Positions 12,481 to 24,179 of a stretch of DNA of 64,000 nt are shown here, one piece after another (position 1 is the first letter of the stretch; every line of letters starts with the position of its first letter). Where the stretch lies: the NCBI GenBank assembly GCA_011316305.1, contig SAUG01000040.1, forward strand, positions 248,001 through 312,000. Reading direction: 5' to 3'. Origin of the DNA: Rusavskia elegans (taxonomy: Eukaryota > Ascomycota > Lecanoromycetes > Teloschistales > Teloschistaceae). The notes below the pieces were generated by a model. That model made no database searches, was not told the DNA's origin, and worked only from the letters and a program-made list of their open reading frames with translations. Position numbers and translations under genes: made by a program.

Positions 12481-13889
12481 ATGATGTTCGGCGCCGACTT
12501 CCATGCAGCTCTGCAGGCCGAGATGGCTCGAATACAAAAGCGGAGCTTCAAGTTGCCGTTCAACGCCTTCCCTCAGGAAATCAAGAGTCACATCATCAGT
12601 TTCGTCAGCTCAGAGCTTCAGGACTTGAAGAATGTTCGCCTGGTTTCTCACAATCTCGCCGAGACTGCTGCACCTTTCCTTTTCAAAGAGAGCTTCTGCT
12701 GATGCCATGAACGATTGGCCGTTTTCGAGATCAACGGAGCTTGCAAACGGTGCAGCCTCATGTGCGCGACCTTATCTTCTATGATATGGTACTCCCAGTG
12801 ATCATACGAGAGGATTGGACTGCAGTAGACGAAGTGAAAGAGCCCCTCTGGCTACCGAATGAGATACGCACTCGTTTCAATCGATATCAAGACCTTTACA
12901 GTCAGCAGGAGCGAAATATCAAAGAGATCGGAAGAAGTGAGATTGTTATGCACTTAATGATCAGTGTCAAGAACATGGTTTACTCACTCCGTAGCTTAAA
13001 GGTTGTGACCTTTGAGTACAATAGCTGGACCTGTGATGAGCGGCTCTATTGCCGATCACTTCGTGAACTTTATGACATTCGGCGCGATGTCCACGGACTT
13101 GAGGTATGGCACATCAGCCAGCAGTCGCCCCTCATACGTCCCAAGGTTTGGACTGCCATCATGGACGCTTTAGCTGGATCAGAAGTCCAATTGGCGAACT
13201 TTTCGTTCAACAACATTCCCCATGGTATGCTCGAAGCTCTGGAGACCCCAACTGTTAGGAGACTGCCCGTAATCCTTGATTTATTCAAAAGTCTCGTGTG
13301 CATCGACCTTGAGACCAAACTTGATTTCTTTGCTTTTCAGGGGCAAGAGTCTCCACTCAAATTGATCACTGAGTGCTTGTCTGCGGCCAAGAATCTGGAG
13401 GAGTTGAGCCTAAACCTCTACCACCAAAATTCATTCCCAGGTGATAATCCGGACATCCTGGCACATCTCTCACTATCAACTCGGAGGCTGAAGAATTTAC
13501 GATTAGGTCGGATGCAAACAACACCAACATCTGTCCTACTGTTGCTTCGCGAACACTACAAAACTTTGGAGAAGTTGGAGATCGATAACATTTCGTTGTT
13601 GAACAGCGGTATGCCTACACGCCAGGAAGATCTGAGGGTCACCATTCTAACGCTTGCGACTGAGTTGCACATTGAATGGATCTATGCAGACGGTGCGTAC
13701 AACGACGGTTGGGGTATCGGTGGGTCGTGTCAAGTCCTTACTCTATCGTTGAACGCGCCTCAACTCTCTTGGGAAGGCGAACGGATCGAGACATGGGGCA
13801 TCGATGATTTCTGTGGCAAGCTATCTGAGCTGCACGGTAAAGTATACGGTATGACTTTCCTAGGTATCAAAGCTGTTTGCAAACCATAA
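12481..13889 (+). pseudogene. F-box protein gene with frameshift and stop (probable pseudogene)
   Basis: From the Met at 12481 the frame reads an F-box-like stretch (FPQEIKSHIISFVSSELQDL, then NVRLVSHNLAETAAPFLFKE) and stops at 12702. A second frame, open from about 12711 to 13889, reads TIGRFRDQRSLQTVQPHVRD and runs on for some 380 codons with leucine-rich segments (LEELSLNLYH, LEKLEIDNIS). The expected junction FKE-LLLMP-TIGRF needs a one-base shift near 12690 and meets a TGA at 12708. I found no GT..AG pair that would remove both defects. Either the gene is dead or the assembly has an error there. The family is fungal F-box/LRR-type substrate receptors of SCF ubiquitin ligases. Confidence 0.6.
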
Positions 13890-14157
13890 GACAGCATGCA
13901 AAATGTCGAGGCAGCGATGGTTGGACTTGCGCAACCAGCTATGAGCATCAACTCTGGGTTTATTCATACAGCAAGAATCACCTAGGTCATTGAACAAGCT
14001 ACTTTGCGTGGTTGTAGAATCCAACTAACTTGCCATAAATCTGCCCACCTTATCTCCACCCCCTCCCACCTCCCACCTCCCCCAAACATCCCTTCCCCCC
14101 TCCTCCCCATCCCCATCCCCTCCACCTCACCCCAACCCAACTCCCATCAAACCCAAC

Positions 14158-16132
14158 ATGCCCACCCCCCGCCTAATCATCCACGGCGGCGCCGGCGCCA
14201 TCACTCCCACCAACCTCCCCTACAAAACCTACCTCCTCTACACCGCCTCCCTCCTAGAAGTAAACCGCTCCACCACCTCCCGGCTCGCAGCCGGCGCATC
14301 AGCGCTCGAAGCCGCCACCGAAGCCGTGCGAATGATGGAGGATAATCCGTTATTCAATTGTGGGAAAGGGGCTGTCTTTACGCGGGATGGGGGGACGGAG
14401 TTGGAGGCTTCGGTGAGTTAATTTTAGTTTGATTTATGCTTTTCTTTCCATACTCCAACGTCATTCTTTTTTGGTCTATGTTGTTTTGGGGATTTGTAGG
14501 AAGAGTAGAGTAGTGTAGTGTTGGTTTTGGCGGTCTTGGGAATCGTTGGATGGCACCCTTTTTGCTGTTGCCAAAAGCTCATTGGGAATTTTACGTTGGT
14601 GCTTGCTTGCTTGTTGTTTCTTATGTACGTCAAGTTATCAGCTCCGCTCGCTAGGACATCCGTTTCAGGGGCTTTGGTATATCAACCGTCCGTGGCAATG
14701 ATGTGAGGGGGTACGATAGTCAGTACCTCGATAGAAGGAGTTCGCTGTAAGGATTGCTCGGATCTTGTTGGCGTGGGGCTTATACAGCGATTGATTCTCA
14801 ACACGAGAGAAGCTGACACCCTGAATCGGATGCTACGACCAGCGACGGAGGTGGAACACTCGAATCGGCTCTGTCATATATATATACTGGGGGAAGATTG
14901 TCTGTCTCAAAGCATTGGTTTGGATGATTCACTCTATTACCATACAAAACTATCGCATCCCTGATCCTACATCTCCTTCCTTCCAGCTTCCTCAGGATAC
15001 CGCATGCGAATTATCCGCTTTACAGTTCAATTTGGAACAATGTCCCCACTAACGAACAACCCACCAGGTAATGACAACCCGGCACTACCACAAACGTGCG
15101 TGCGCCGTCGTCCTCCTCACGCACACCAAGAACCCCATCCTCCTCGCTAAAGAAATGCTCATCCGCGGCCAAACCGACGGCTCGGGATCCTCCAACGGCG
15201 GCTGCGGCGATCCCAGCGGCGGGGCAGGAGGCGCTCAAGGTCATTGCGTTTTAGGTGGGCCGACGGCCGAAAAGCTGGCTCAGGAATGGGGAATGGAGAT
15301 GGTGGAGGAAAAGTATTTCTGGACGAGGAAGCGGTGGGAGCAGCATAAGCGGGGTCTTGGGAAGGGGATGAGGGGGAAGGAGGAGGGTGACGATGAAGAT
15401 GAGAGGGATAGGGAGGGGTATTGGGGGGATGAAGAGGGGTGGGATGGGCATGAGTATTTGCCGCAGGGGACGGTGGGATGTGTGGTTTTGGATCGGGAGG
15501 GGATGATGTGTGTAGCGACCAGTACGGGGGGATTGACGAATAAGCTGAGTGGGAGGATTGGCGATACACCCACCATCGGGGCTGGCTTTTGGGCTGAGGA
15601 GTGGTGGGAAGGACGTCATAGGCAGTTGGGAGTACACACACCGCTTGCAGGTTTGGTACCGGAAGGGTTGAGAGATATTCTGGGGGATTGCCTGCCAGGG
15701 TTTCGTGGATACGAAAGCTTGGCAGACGACGATTTGTCGGATGAGAAGCATGATGGGAAGAGGAAAAGCAATGAGATTCGAGCTGTTGCTATGTCAGGTA
15801 CTGGCAACGGCGACTCCTTCCTCCGAACGGCAGCAACACGGACAGCCGCTGCTATGGCTCGATTTCAGCCGGGTCGATCTTTGGCCTCGGCGGTTCGTGA
15901 AATTGCTGGCTCGGGAGGAGAGCTACAAAGATCGGCTGGAGATAGATGGGGTAAGACCGGAGAAGGTGAAGGAGGGATCATCGGAATCGAGTTGGTCAAC
16001 GGTGTCGCAAAGATTGTTGCTGATTTCAACTGTGGTGGGATGTTCAGGTGCTGGATCGACGATGAAGGCGCTGAGAAGGTCATGGTATTCAAAGAAGAAT
16101 ACTCTTCGAAGACCTCGCAGGATTGGTGGTAA
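14158..16132 (+). CDS. isoaspartyl peptidase/L-asparaginase (Ntn hydrolase, asparaginase 2 family)
   Basis: Exons 14158-14412 and 15068-16132 encode 439 aa. The start reads [14 protein letters not shown], the usual N-terminus of the family, followed by [17 protein letters not shown]. Exon 2 continues [20 protein letters not shown] and reaches the self-cleavage site GTVGCV, with the nucleophile Thr near residue 220, then [20 protein letters not shown]. These enzymes cleave themselves before that Thr and hydrolyse L-asparagine or beta-aspartyl peptides. The linker before the Thr is long and charged ([16 protein letters not shown]). The intron (14413-15067, GTGAGT..CCACCAG) is about ten times the local norm. 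The gene is likely functional, as all active-site blocks are present. Confidence 0.85.
14413..15067 (+). other. unusually long intron of the asparaginase gene
   Basis: The 655-nt intron has a GTGAGT donor, a CACTAACGA branch-like site about 20 nt before the CAG acceptor, and preserves frame between two conserved blocks. It holds no recognisable exon. Most other introns in this window are 50-85 nt, so an insertion into an older short intron is possible. Confidence 0.7.
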
Positions 16133-16414
16133 TGCTCCGACTCTGGCAAATATCGGGCAATACAACGAGCACTTCTGTTTAGCATATACCGTCTGACTTC
16201 TCCCCGCAAACAGCGAAAGCTTCGATCGGAGATCAACACTCCAGTTGAGAGGTCATCCGAAGAGCCCGCACGCCCACTGTTGTTCCTCCGCTTTGCCCGA
16301 TTCCGAAAAGATTAGGAAGTCGAGGTCTCGTAACTTGGGTATGGATGGAGCGTCAAGCGATCCCCGTCGCCGTTGTCCTGTGTCTCCTGGCCGCAAAGCA
16401 GACTTTCCATCCTC

Positions 16415-16750
16415 TCAATCAACTTCCATCGCACCGACTCCCTTCCCATCTCCCGAGTGATCCTGTTTCGTAGCTGTCTTCGCATCAATGTCTCTCATTT
16501 CGACCTCTGCCTCTAGATATTTTTCCATTTCCTTCCTCTGCTGCGTGTACCCTTTTTTCTTCATCAATTTGCGCGCCTTCTTGCCTGACAAGGGCGCAGC
16601 CTGTCTCAAGGCTTGACTCGTACGTGGGACAGTCTGCTTGCTGATTTTGTTGCTGGCGAGGCGTTGGTTGTTCTTGCGCTTGTTCTTCAGAACGCTCGCA
16701 GTCTTCCGCTTTGCCTTCGAAGGCATATTGGGATTCGATCGTGAAGGCAT
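16415..16750 (-). CDS. ALB1: ribosome biogenesis factor Alb1-like
   Basis: A 111-aa basic protein. I start it at the Met giving MPSRSNPNMPSKAKRK, because Alb1 proteins begin MPS-; the upstream extension of the open frame is not conserved. The signature block LSGKKARKLMKKKGYTQQRK resembles the yeast Alb1 segment of similar composition, followed by the acidic end MEVD. Alb1 is a nuclear shuttling protein that binds Arx1 on pre-60S ribosomal particles. Divergent from the P450 gene at 17140. Confidence 0.7.
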   Translation of the reverse strand: MPSRSNPNMPSKAKRKTASVLKNKRKNNQRLASNKISKQTVPRTSQALRQAAPLSGKKARKLMKKKGYTQQRKEMEKYLEAEVEMRDIDAKTATKQDHSGDGKGVGAMEVD

Positions 16751-17139
16751 GGCGGTGCGAGTCTGATGTGCTCTATTGATCAATCGATGGATGATTATTG
16801 GCACTTCGGGGACGACGCAGACAAGAGGTGCAGAAATTATGCCCAAGTGCCAGCCCAGTGGAAAGAAAGACTGAGCCGCCGCAGCCGCGTTTCTGCTAAT
16901 TTTTTTAAGCGACGGGTGGATTCTGTTCCGTACGGCGTATGCCGAGGCAAATGGTTATGATCAAGATTGGTGACGGCGTAAGATCGACCCGGCACCGCCG
17001 GTCAGGATTACAATTAGGCTTCCATTCGAGGTATTCTTAAGCTACCAGATGGTAGACGTCTTGCATTGGACGTCCACATACATGATAATCCTTCTTCTGG
17101 TTCATCACATTTATTTTTCGAGGTAAATACCGTTGAGCT
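16751..17139. other. divergent promoter region, ALB1 / P450
   Basis: These 389 bp separate two divergent starts. No further gene is visible. Confidence 0.4.
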
Positions 17140-18880
17140 ATGGCACCTGTCAAGCGTCTGCTTGCTTTGATCTCAATAATTGGAGCCTTTTCTCTTGTAA
17201 AATTCTTCCCTCAACGGGCCATTAATGGATCCTTTCCTGCAACTTTCTTTACTCTACTGAGCTTCCAATACACTATTCTATTTACTTGGAATGTCATCCT
17301 CTACCCCAAGTACTTCAGCCCTCTTCGCCATCTTCCTGAGCCCACTGTAAGACTGATTCTTGGCCATGGTCGTGTGAACATGCATTCATTTGTTCTAGGG
17401 AAATGCTTTCTTCATGGGCCAGTTCGCCACCATAAGGAAGGAGCCAACAGGGCATCCACAACGGAGGTGGGCCAACGAAGTGCCCAACGACGGCATTATT
17501 CGTTACCTGAACGTCTTCAACGAAGAAAGGCTCCTAATCACTGGTCCTAAAGCCCTTGCCGAGGTGCTATCAACCAGGAACTACGACTTCATTAAACCAG
17601 CACAAATGCGTAATGGTTTGGGCAGAGTCCTCGGTATTGGGATCCTTCTGGCCGAAGGCGACGAGCATAGGGTGAATAGGCTGTACTATTAAGCAACACC
17701 CGCTAATTCGGTGTAGGTCCAACGCAAGAACCTAATGCCTGCCTTTGCCTATCGCCATATCAAGGACTTGTACCCTGTGTTCTGGGCGAAGTCGACCGAG
17801 ATGATCAGAGCACTTTCCGAATTTACAAAGTCTCAACAGGGCGAGCCTCCATCTGATGTTGCTAAAGCGCCAAGTGTTGAGATTGGTGACTGGTCGAGCA
17901 GGGTGACCCTGGACATCGTTGGCTCAGCAGGAATGGGTCGCGACTTCGGCTCACTCGAAGATCCAGAAACTGAATTGGCCACCACCTACAAGACCATTCT
18001 TCAACCGGGCGACCAAGCGGCGTTGCTTGGTCTGCTCAGCCTGTTTGTACCTTTCTGGCTTGTTCGATCAATCCCCGTGGCACGGAACAAAGAGATCCCA
18101 ATAGCTGTGCAGACAATCCGAAGAACATGTCACCAACTGATCGAACACAAAAAGCACGCACTTGAATCTAAAGATCAGCAACGGGGTAAGGATATCATCT
18201 CAGTCGCTCTCTCTTCCGGTGGCTTCACGGAGGAAAATCTCGTCGACCAGATGATGACCTTCCTCGCGGCGGGTCACGAAACCACCGCCACCGCTATGAT
18301 TTGGGCTGTCTACGCCCTCTGCCGAAACCCTCACTATCAGACCCGTCTCCGCGACGAAATTCGATCGAACCTACCTTCCATCGAAGATGCTTCCGCGCCT
18401 ATATCCGCTGAAGTGCTCGACCGCCTACCCTTCCTCCATGCCGTCTGCAATGAGGTTCTCCGTCTCTATCCTCCCGTCACCCTCACCCTTCGCGAGGCGG
18501 CCAAGAACACCACCATCGGCGATCAGTACGTTCCTAAAGGCACCACAATCATCCTTTGCCCTGCCGCCGTCAATTCTTCCAAAGCCCTATGGGGTCCAGA
18601 CGCCTCGGAATTCAACCCCGAGCGCTGGCTGGCACCGGGCCAGGCAAATTCAGGGGGAGCATCTGGTAATTATGCTTTTCTCACTTTCTTGCATGGGCCG
18701 AGGAGTTGCATTGGGCAAGCATTTGCAAAGGCGGAGTTTGCTGTCTTGGTGGCGGGTTTGGTGGGGAGATTCGAGATGGAGCTGGCAGACCCAGAGGCTG
18801 AATTGAAGATCCGGACCGGAATAACAGCGAGGCCGAAAGGAGGAATGCATATCAGGATAAGGGCCGTTGAGGGTTGGTAG
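17140..18880 (+). CDS. cytochrome P450 monooxygenase
   Basis: Exons 17140-17346, 17399-17671 and 17717-18880 encode 547 aa. The N-terminus has hydrophobic segments (residues about 5-55) that anchor it to the ER, then the proline hinge RHLPEPTGNAFFMG. P450 landmarks follow in order: I-helix AGHETTAT, K-helix EVLRLYPP, PERW region FNPERWLAP, and the haem loop FLHGPRSCIG with the cysteine ligand near residue 491. It is a complete class II microsomal P450. The layout resembles CYP4/CYP52-like or related fungal clans, but I cannot assign a family or substrate. Neighbours (ALB1, TIM17) do not suggest a pathway; an acyltransferase lies 1.9 kb downstream. Confidence 0.9.
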
Positions 18881-19363
18881 GAGTTGATCGAAATGGGAGT
18901 TCGAAGATAAGGGTATCATCGTTGGCGCCGGTGGCTTTCTCGTTTGTTTTTTAGCATGTTCGCAAATTGTACAGGGTAAGAGATGCAGTAAATCGAATAC
19001 AGAGAAGTTTGATCACAATCAATTGGCTAATTCCGTCTTACGGTGAACATGACCCAAGAAAGGGATTCATAAAGGTCGGATCCCCTGTACAGCGTGGTAC
19101 ATCCATTGTATTGTACCGAGATACGCCGTTGCAACCGAGACGTCCCGGAGAATCGCTGATGATACTTATACAGATGTCGAGAGGGACGCCAAGCTGATGC
19201 AAATATTCATACCTTGGGCAAGCTAGCTTTGAGCTGCATATTGCAGCTGCGGCGATCGATACGATTGTGCCCGGAGTGCACCCCTTGTAGGGGATAGAGT
19301 GGAGTAAAAGTAATAAAGTTGCAGTTGCTGATGCGAATCGAACGTCTTCCCATCAAAACAGAT
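18881..19363. other. convergent intergenic region, P450 / TIM17
   Basis: This 483-bp gap holds the 3' ends of two convergent genes. No ORF or RNA gene is recognised. Confidence 0.4.
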
Positions 19364-20104
19364 TTAAGCAAGCATCGGACTCTGTGATCCTTCTGCAGCC
19401 GGAGGTGGAGGTGGTGGAGGTGCAACCTATCGGAGGCAACTGTTAGCACTAGAAATGTCGGAACTGAATCTTAAGACGGTGGAGCCCGTTCGAGAAAGAC
19501 GGAGTCGTCTGTAGACGTACGTCTAGTCTGGTATTCTCGGCCATCATCCTCTGGATCCCAATGCCCACACCCTCAATTACTGCCAGCAATATCGCACAGC
19601 CTATAGCTGAGTTCCTCGCTGCTTTCATGCCTCCTCTTATAGCCAGTGAGCCACCGGTAAAGAAACCTGCTATGACTGTTTCCACGTCAGTATCACTTCT
19701 TGAATTCCACTTCCCCAAATCGTATGTGAAGGGCAACCAACTGGCATTATAAGGATCCTCCTTTTTCCTCACTCCCTTCACCGCACAATCGAATGTCGAA
19801 AACAGGCCGCCCCATACTCCAAAGTTCCCTCCTAGTACCGGGGCGCGGGCTTTTATGGCGGTGATGGCGCCGATGCGACGTTCGCCGTATGGGGAGTTTC
19901 GGAATCCTTTGACGCCGTGCCAGACTGCGCCGCCGATGCCCTGTTTGTAATGAAGTTTTGTTAGCGGGCTGATATTTCTGATATTCGATCGATCCCAGAT
20001 TTGCTGGCCATCGCTGGTTGTAGATGTGATCGTACCCCCATACAGAAAGCACCTCCAAAGTCACTGAGCGCGACCCATGGACACGGATCCCGGGAGTGAT
20101 CCAT
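19364..20104 (-). CDS. TIM17: mitochondrial import inner membrane translocase subunit Tim17
   Basis: Four exons (20104-20036, 19940-19742, 19675-19521, 19426-19364) give 161 aa, the normal length. The protein begins [20 protein letters not shown] and continues [40 protein letters not shown] and [12 protein letters not shown], then [16 protein letters not shown] and [15 protein letters not shown], ending in a proline run. These are the four membrane helices of the Tim17/22/23 family; Tim17 is a core subunit of the TIM23 presequence translocase. The intron after DPYNA starts GTTGGT rather than GTNNGT with A at +3, but the join restores the conserved NAIIAGFF exactly. Confidence 0.95.
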
Positions 20105-20775
20105 ACTGTGTTGAGGATGCGGAGTGGTGTCTTTCGAAGAAGATGAGCCTCAAGGGCTCTCGCCAAGGGAGGGTGTTACGGCAGGAGGTTGTCAGCGTAG
20201 TAGCCTTCTGTCTCTTGTCCTTTCTGGTGCGCTATTCCTCTGGTTGGACTTCAAGCTAGCAAAAGTACTTCCTGCTTTTGAATCTGTGGCGGAACTTCAG
20301 CTTATCATGTATCAAGGACTAGAAAGGAAATCTGCTACGAGTCATTACGGCGGGCGAATTCCTACACAAGCGCCAATTCAATGAATCTCTACCTCGCTTC
20401 ACGGCTTGGGTTCTTTCCTCACTTCACCCCAACCCTATACGGCTTCAATTATGATAGGTGTCTGTGGGTCTCTGTACTTTCGCTCAAGTACAAGACCATT
20501 AGACCACTGTATCGACGCCGCTAGAAATTGAACCCAACAATTGAACCCAACAATGACTAAGTACAAGGGCTTACAGTGTCTGACGTGAGTTTTCGACTTC
20601 TCGTACCAATCATCTATCTAACGAGCGGCTAGAGCTTCCTCCATCAAGCGTCAATTGACCTCAGGTACTGATCTTCCGGTGTTTCTGCCTCTATGCTCCA
20701 GGATCGTTTGGTCGCAGTCATCCGCCAGCCCACGACAGCATTACACCCTTCGTGAAACTCAACACCCTGGTTGCA
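20105..20775. other. divergent promoter region, TIM17 / acyltransferase
   Basis: 671 bp between divergent starts. Around 20527-20555 a 14-bp tandem direct repeat (ATTGAACCCAACA-type) is present. No gene is recognised. Confidence 0.4.
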
Positions 20776-22245
20776 ATGTCCACGTCTAGCAATGCGTTGC
20801 GCCCATTGGGAATGATCGAGAAGCTCTATCCTGCTAGACAAACTCTAGGTGTCTACCACTCCGTGATAGTCACAGCTACTTATAAGGTTACTCTGAAGCT
20901 CGAGGACACTTTCCTCTACAGCACTCTCCATGCAGCAATCCCTGGATTACTTCATCGACACCCACCTCTTTGCTGTTATATCGAGGACGGTGATACCGCA
21001 ACACCGAGGTTCGCTCGCCTCGACACCGTCGACGTCAGAGATATTCTCTATTGTGTAGGTCTCGAGGAGGGGGGAAATCTGGAAGAGAAGTTACAAGAGT
21101 TACATGACCAGCCATGGCCGGTGGGACCAAAACCTTTGTGGAAGTTGGCTGTCGTGAGAGAGCTACCGACAAATAGTGACACCCATGTCGACGCTGCACT
21201 TCACATCGCACTCGTCTATCATCATGCCATCGGAGACGGACTGAGTGGCACTGCATTCCATCAGTCGTTACTTCGCGAACTGGAAAGCGTGGATCAGAAG
21301 AACCAAGAACCTCAACAAACGCTAGAACTGATTCGTACACCAACGTTTACCAATTTGACCGAACCTATCGAAAAGCTGATCTCCTTACCTCTTAGCTGGA
21401 TGTTTCTAATGAAACAAGCCGTGAAAGAATATGCGCCTCAATGGCTCATCGGTGCTCCATCAACCATTTGGGCTGGTCTGCCAAATAAGACTCTTGATGA
21501 GCTGCCGTTCCGCTCTCGTGTTCGGCTAGTCAGTATACGAGCGGAAGACTTGCACTTTCTTATCGAAGCAAGCAGGGAGCATGATGTGTCGCTGACCTCC
21601 TTACTCACAGCATCGATTGCTTCTGCGCTGGCGAAGGAGTTGCCAGCAGCACGAGGATTCCTGGGTCTAACCTCATATACACTTCGACGGGTTACTGGAA
21701 CTTCTATGGCCGAGATGGTGAACCAGAGCACAGCGTTCGAGACAATCTACCCAGCCGATATTCTTGATCGCATCCGGAAGGCTTCGAACGCAACCGAGCG
21801 TCTTGACAGTCTCTGGGCTACAGCTGGCTACTTCCATACACAGATGCAAAGCGAATTCGTCAAATGCCCGAAAGACAATCTCGTTGGTCTCTTGCCGTAC
21901 GTGATTGACCATGTTGACTACTACAAGAAGAAGTTCGGCAAAGCACGGGAAGTCACCTGGGAATTATCAAATCTTGGCGTCGTCGAGGCGTCGCCAGGAC
22001 CCTCGTCCAAGACTTGGAAATTGAACAGCATGATCTTCACTCAGGGCGCCATGCCTCTCGGAGCCGCATTTACAGTCAATTGCGTCAGCGTGCAAGGCAA
22101 ATCGCTCACTCTTGCTATCACATGGCAAGATCAGGTCGTTGAGAAAGATCTAATTGATGCCGTTGCCCAAGGTTTCATGGACTTACCCCGTCTTCTACAA
22201 CGAAACTATCCATCTGAAGCAGCGGAGACAGAATTGCATGCATGA
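20776..22245 (+). CDS. alcohol acetyltransferase-like acyltransferase (AATase family)
   Basis: An intronless 489-aa ORF, started at the Met of MSTSSNALRPLGMIEKLYPA because the open frame upstream has no ATG. The hallmark HHxxxDG motif is present (LVYHHAIGDGLSG, near residue 155), placing it in the BAHD/condensation-like fold of fungal AATase proteins. The C-terminal part carries the family-like SNLGVV segment. Such enzymes move acetyl or acyl groups from CoA thioesters to alcohols or amines, and the substrate cannot be read from the sequence. Divergent from TIM17 and convergent with the OYE oxidoreductase. Confidence 0.82.
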   Translation: MSTSSNALRPLGMIEKLYPARQTLGVYHSVIVTATYKVTLKLEDTFLYSTLHAAIPGLLHRHPPLCCYIEDGDTATPRFARLDTVDVRDILYCVGLEEGGNLEEKLQELHDQPWPVGPKPLWKLAVVRELPTNSDTHVDAALHIALVYHHAIGDGLSGTAFHQSLLRELESVDQKNQEPQQTLELIRTPTFTNLTEPIEKLISLPLSWMFLMKQAVKEYAPQWLIGAPSTIWAGLPNKTLDELPFRSRVRLVSIRAEDLHFLIEASREHDVSLTSLLTASIASALAKELPAARGFLGLTSYTLRRVTGTSMAEMVNQSTAFETIYPADILDRIRKASNATERLDSLWATAGYFHTQMQSEFVKCPKDNLVGLLPYVIDHVDYYKKKFGKAREVTWELSNLGVVEASPGPSSKTWKLNSMIFTQGAMPLGAAFTVNCVSVQGKSLTLAITWQDQVVEKDLIDAVAQGFMDLPRLLQRNYPSEAAETELHA

Positions 22246-22561
22246 GTACACTTAATCGCCTGTCTCCTTCTCGACCGTGTGGGAAACCGATGCCTCGATT
22301 GACAAGCCAAGCGGATGCTCCGCCATAGCATGGGTCGTTCAATTCTTCGACTCCTAGCAAGACTGAAGCGTGTTTCGACCATGATGCCGCGCAATCCCTT
22401 GGGCTTCCGAGATGTCATATGATGGCTCCTGTAGCATGTCCTCGAAACATTCTATTGTTCTTTGTTTGTGTTAGGAATTTTCTCTCGCGACAAGTCTGTT
22501 CTAATATTGACTGATGCAAGATGGTGGACTCATGAGCGAGTTGGCCATGCTTAGCCAAAGT
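22246..22561. other. convergent intergenic region
   Basis: 3' flanks of the acyltransferase (+) and the oxidoreductase (-). Nothing further seen. Confidence 0.4.
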
Positions 22562-24179
22562 CTAGATCTTCCCTTTCTGCTTTCGTGCTCCTAACTTTCC
22601 TCCGAATCCCCACCGGATCTGGTTGGCGACGTTGATCTCCACATCGAGCTCTTCTGCAAATGTCCAGACCAGACCGGGGTTCTTCTGGAACATCCTTCCT
22701 ACAATAGCTAAGTCAAGGCCACTTTCGAGTAATTCGTTAGCTTGCTTGCCGTTGGTAATCGTTCCTACGGTCCCAACTAGCAGCTTGTCCCCAAGCTTTT
22801 CCTTGATTTTTTGGGCAAAGGGCTAGAAAGCACTTCAGCCATTCCAGGATTCTCATCAGACGTAGAAAGATTACTGACCGCTTGGTATCCTGGCCCTGAC
22901 TTGACTTGCTGCTTGGGATGCACCCCACCAGAGCTCACATCAATCAAGTCAACACCTTTAGCGGCAACCATCTCAGCTAGGCGGACTGTGTCTTCCACTT
23001 GCCAACTATCCGTGTCTTGTTCGTGCTCGAGCCAGTCGGTTGCCGAAATACGCAAGAAGATGGGCATGTCTTCCGGGACATTCTGGCGCGTTAGCTCGAG
23101 GATCTCTAGGGTCAGCCGAGTACGGTTTTCGAAGCTTCCACCGTATTCGTCTGTTCGCTTGTTGCTGACTGGCGAAAGGAATGAATGGAGCAGATAGCCG
23201 CTGGTGGAAATGATCAGATCGTACGTCAGCTCGGAGTCATGCCTCAATACGTACTGAGCATTGTGGATCTCAATCACATCGAAACCGATCTTAACAGCTC
23301 GTTGGACGGCGGCGACCCAGGAGCTCTTGAAATGTTCAATGTCGTCTTCAACCATTGCTCTCGGATTTGCAAGCCCTGGGTAGGCAACGTCGCTTGGTGC
23401 GAGGACATTGTCCGGCCATCCTCCTACCTGGGATTGCGTGGTTTGTGAGCAGCCAGGATATGGATTCTGCGTCATACTTCGTACCGATTCTGGTGCAACA
23501 GCACTTCGACTCAGCCACGGCGCAACTGTGCTAGCCTTACGTCCTGCATGCTGATGTGTTTTCAGCAAGCATTGGCCCGGAAGCGTGGCCGAGCCTCACC
23601 GCCAGCTGTATCGCTATCCGTTGACCCTGACTATGGGCAAAATCGACGGTGTACTTCAGCGGTGCCATCTGTGAATCCTTCCACAAGCCCGAGTCCTCGG
23701 GCGTGATGCGGCCTTCTGGTGTCACCGCCGTGGCTTCGACCATGGTGAGTCCCGGACCCCGCTGGAGGATACCGCCCAGATGGGTTTGATGCCATGCAGT
23801 ATGATGGCCATCTCCAAGTCGTTACTCCATGCTCCCAGGTGGTGCAGTCCAAAGCATGCAATCTCACCTTCAGCGGAATATTGGCACAATGGGGAGAGCT
23901 AAAGCACCGTTAGTCGTAGAACCACCACAGTAGTTTCATAATTGTGAGTCATGCCATGATGCGGTTCTGCAAGGTAACGCCCCTGATCTTCAACGGGCGG
24001 AAGAGTTTCGGGGGAGGGGAGCCATCGGGTTGGGGGTCAGATGCTGTACCAGCAGGCGGCTGCTGGGCAGGGGTGTAGTAAGGGACTCCTGGGGCAGGCT
24101 CATTGATTATGTTCTGATGTGTGAAATCCTGCTGTTTGGCCTCGAGCACATTGTGATGGGCGTCGTGAGCTTCGGGCAT
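22562..24179 (-). CDS. NADH:flavin oxidoreductase, old yellow enzyme family
   Basis: Seven exons (24179-23955, 23898-23868, 23811-23600, 23550-23485, 23427-23255, 23200-22879, 22822-22562) assemble to 429 aa. The FMN-binding TIM barrel is complete: [51 protein letters not shown], the catalytic-region motif [26 protein letters not shown] with the conserved Asn/His, and [12 protein letters not shown]. It is of the YqjM-like class that reduces activated C=C bonds with NAD(P)H. The first intron appears to be GC..AG (ATG|GCATGA); all others are GT..AG. The N-terminal ~50 residues are non-conserved. Confidence 0.9.

Noticed and set aside
15159..15641. Pro-rich minus-strand frames over the asparaginase second exon
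   Set aside because: Complement of the G-rich coding strand of the asparaginase linker.
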